NCBI RefSeq assembly: GCF_002917925.1
Contig: NZ_PPFE01000001.1
Coordinates: 908,691-972,690 of the forward strand
DNA: 64,000 bases
Source of the DNA: Roseovarius confluentis
GTDB lineage: Bacteria > Pseudomonadota > Alphaproteobacteria > Rhodobacterales > Rhodobacteraceae
Direction of reading: 5' to 3'
Part shown: positions 62,999 through 64,000 of the stretch, piece after piece
Numbering within the stretch: the stretch's first letter is position 1
Layout of the letters: each line of letters opens with the position of its first letter
Made by a program: the position numbers and the translations under genes
Notes under the pieces: generated by a model
What the model was told of the DNA's origin: nothing
Database searches by the model: none
Seen by the model: the letters and a program-made list of their open reading frames with translations, nothing else

Positions 62999-63580
62999 AT
63001 GCACCACCCCGCGACCCATGCACTGAGCGATGTTCTCGACGAACTCGAGCGCTCCGTTTCGGGTGAGGAGATTTCGGTCGAGGATGTGGTCGATACGCTT
63101 GGTCACTCTTCCTTCGCCGCGCTGATGCTGGCCTTCTCGCTGGTTTCCACCTCGCCGGCCAGCGCCATCCCCGGGATCACCGCCGTGGTGGCGGCGCTGG
63201 TCTTCATCCTCGTGGCGCAGATGATGGTGGGGCGAAAGAGCGTCTGGCTTCCGGGTTTCGTCACCCGTCGGAGGTTGTCGACCGGTAAGCTCTGCAAGGG
63301 CATCCGCTGGCTGCGGCGGCCCGTCCGCCTTGTCGAGCGCTTCCTGAAACCGCGACTGACCTGGCTGTTTCACCGTCCTTGGACGTGGCTGCCACTGACC
63401 CTCGTGATGGCGCTCGCGTTGTTCATGCCGTTCATGGAGATCGTGCCAACGTCCGTCTCCATAGCTTCGGCCGTGATCGCACTCTTCGCCGCCAGCCTGT
63501 TGACCCGCGACGGCGTGCTGGCGCTTGTTTCGCTCGGCCTGCTGTCGATATTGCCTGTAGCGATCTATTATTGGGTCTGA
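62999..63580 (+). CDS. ExoD family membrane protein
   Basis: A 193-aa protein with the ExoD layout: N-terminal SDVLDELERSVSGEEISVED followed by VVDTLGHSSFAALMLAFSLV, then a basic loop, and two more hydrophobic blocks ending LVSLGLLSILPVAIYYWV. ATG 62999 has GGAG upstream; the frame is open further upstream but without a ribosome binding site. ExoD was linked to exopolysaccharide production in Rhizobium; the biochemical role is unclear. Confidence 0.87.
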   Translation: MHHPATHALSDVLDELERSVSGEEISVEDVVDTLGHSSFAALMLAFSLVSTSPASAIPGITAVVAALVFILVAQMMVGRKSVWLPGFVTRRRLSTGKLCKGIRWLRRPVRLVERFLKPRLTWLFHRPWTWLPLTLVMALALFMPFMEIVPTSVSIASAVIALFAASLLTRDGVLALVSLGLLSILPVAIYYWV

Positions 63581-63800
63581 CACCAGAGCGGGCAATTCGG
63601 CTATTGCCACCATGAGGGCGGTCCGGATTTCTGAGGGTTTCTTGACGAATGTGAAACGACCGTCTTTGCAGCCATGTGCACCTCAGGTGCTACGACAGCC
63701 TATAAACTCGCCATCATGGATGCGGGACGCGAATGGTCTGACCTGAGTCTACGAGAAGAACAGCCCCAACGGCTACCGCTCGGTACAGCATGTCTCCCCA

Positions 63801-63884
63801 ATCCATCACTGGATCGACCTGTCGGAAACGGAGACCGGGTTCAGTCTGCAAATCGCCGCGGATTACATCCTCATCGCCCCGCAT
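63801..63884 (+). pseudogene. Fragment of the 611-aa recombinase
   Basis: The plus strand reads HHWIDLSETETGFSLQIAAD, matching RHWIDQSETETGFSLRTAAD of the gene at 32991-34826. By hand, about 60 of the first 66 bases are identical to 33891-33956. Identity fades after GATTAC. The upstream 25-30 residues (YEKNSPNGYRSVQHVSP) do not match that gene. Same orientation as the intact copy about 30 kb to the left. Confidence 0.75.
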
Positions 63885-63885
63885 C

Positions 63886-64000
63886 CCGGCAAGCACGATG
63901 CGGATCTTCTCCTCCGCCGAGTAAAGCTTGCGGGTCTTACGCTTGATACCCCTGACAAGCTTGTCAGCAGCATCCTTGGATGTTCCGGATCTCTTGTTCA
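63886..64000 (-). pseudogene. 5' end of an IS3-type orfA, truncated
   Basis: On the minus strand the sequence from the window edge reads NKRSGTSKDAADKLVRGIKR, then KTRKLYSAEEKIRIVLAGMR and GDE, the N-terminal helix-turn-helix region of IS3-family OrfA. The start ATG would use the base just outside the window. After GDE it runs directly into the reverse complement of the recombinase fragment, so orfA is cut after about 43 codons. Confidence 0.72.

Noticed and set aside
1..64000. CRISPR arrays, rRNA genes and plasmid replication origins
   Set aside because: No regularly spaced repeats, no rRNA landmarks and no rep or parAB genes were seen in the window.

Overview
The window is GC-rich, densely packed alphaproteobacterial DNA, most likely from a Rhodobacterales (Roseobacter-group) chromosome. 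Support comes from the gene content: DnaE with the PDFDID motif, a BMP-type nucleoside/sugar ABC transporter, a dimethylglycine/sarcosine dehydrogenase with a GcvT half, a Hint_2 protein, a GRHPR-like 2-hydroxyacid dehydrogenase, and a DUF6552-like small membrane protein. Species cannot be fixed from the sequence alone.

Layout. (1) 1-22 kb is core metabolism: dnaE (3' end cut by the window edge), a four-gene BMP ABC transporter operon, a Hint-domain protein, a DUF938 methyltransferase overlapping a GH25 lipoprotein, an acyltransferase with less GC-rich flanks, a CysK-like enzyme, a flavin-linked demethylase, an unknown membrane-anchored protein, gamma-glutamyltransferase, a hydroxyacid dehydrogenase and an SH3-domain exported protein. 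(2) 22.05-36.4 kb is a genomic island starting at tRNA-Gln(TTG). It has a 685-aa tyrosine recombinase next to the tRNA, a KfrA-like DNA-binding protein with a palindromic operator candidate, an SDR/LysR pair, two small unknown proteins, and a cluster made of a 765-aa unknown protein, a 266-aa protein with a hairpin over its ribosome binding site, a recombinase pseudogene, and two overlapping tyrosine recombinases of 611 and 459 aa. (3) 36.4-41.1 kb is a three-gene molybdenum hydroxylase operon (Tat-exported large subunit, 2Fe-2S subunit, triheme cytochrome c). (4) 41.1-53.3 kb is a stress and repair region: an APH-like/P-loop kinase fusion, a receiver protein, Cu-Zn superoxide dismutase, BON protein, YghA-like SDR, small membrane or cytoplasmic stress proteins, a short HWE/HisKA_2-type kinase with a Crp/Fnr regulator, a sigma-region-4-only protein, DUF305, and LigD-Ku end joining. 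(5) 53.5-58.7 kb is a heme-copper oxidase operon (CtaG, a CopD/HemJ-like protein, subunit II lacking all four CuA residues checked, a fused subunit I-III, a small membrane protein), followed by a broken cytochrome c. (6) 58.7-64 kb holds decayed copies of small stress genes from region 4, a large epimerase-SPW-VKOR fusion, an ExoD-like protein, and at the edge a fragment of the island's recombinase joined to the start of an IS3-type orfA.

The most interesting material is the multi-recombinase cluster at 29-36 kb, with a decayed tandem copy inside it and a second fragment about 30 kb away. Next are the CuA-less oxidase, the epimerase-SPW-VKOR fusion, and the paired decay of two small stress-gene paralogues. 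All alignments and motif calls were done by eye; no database search was run.
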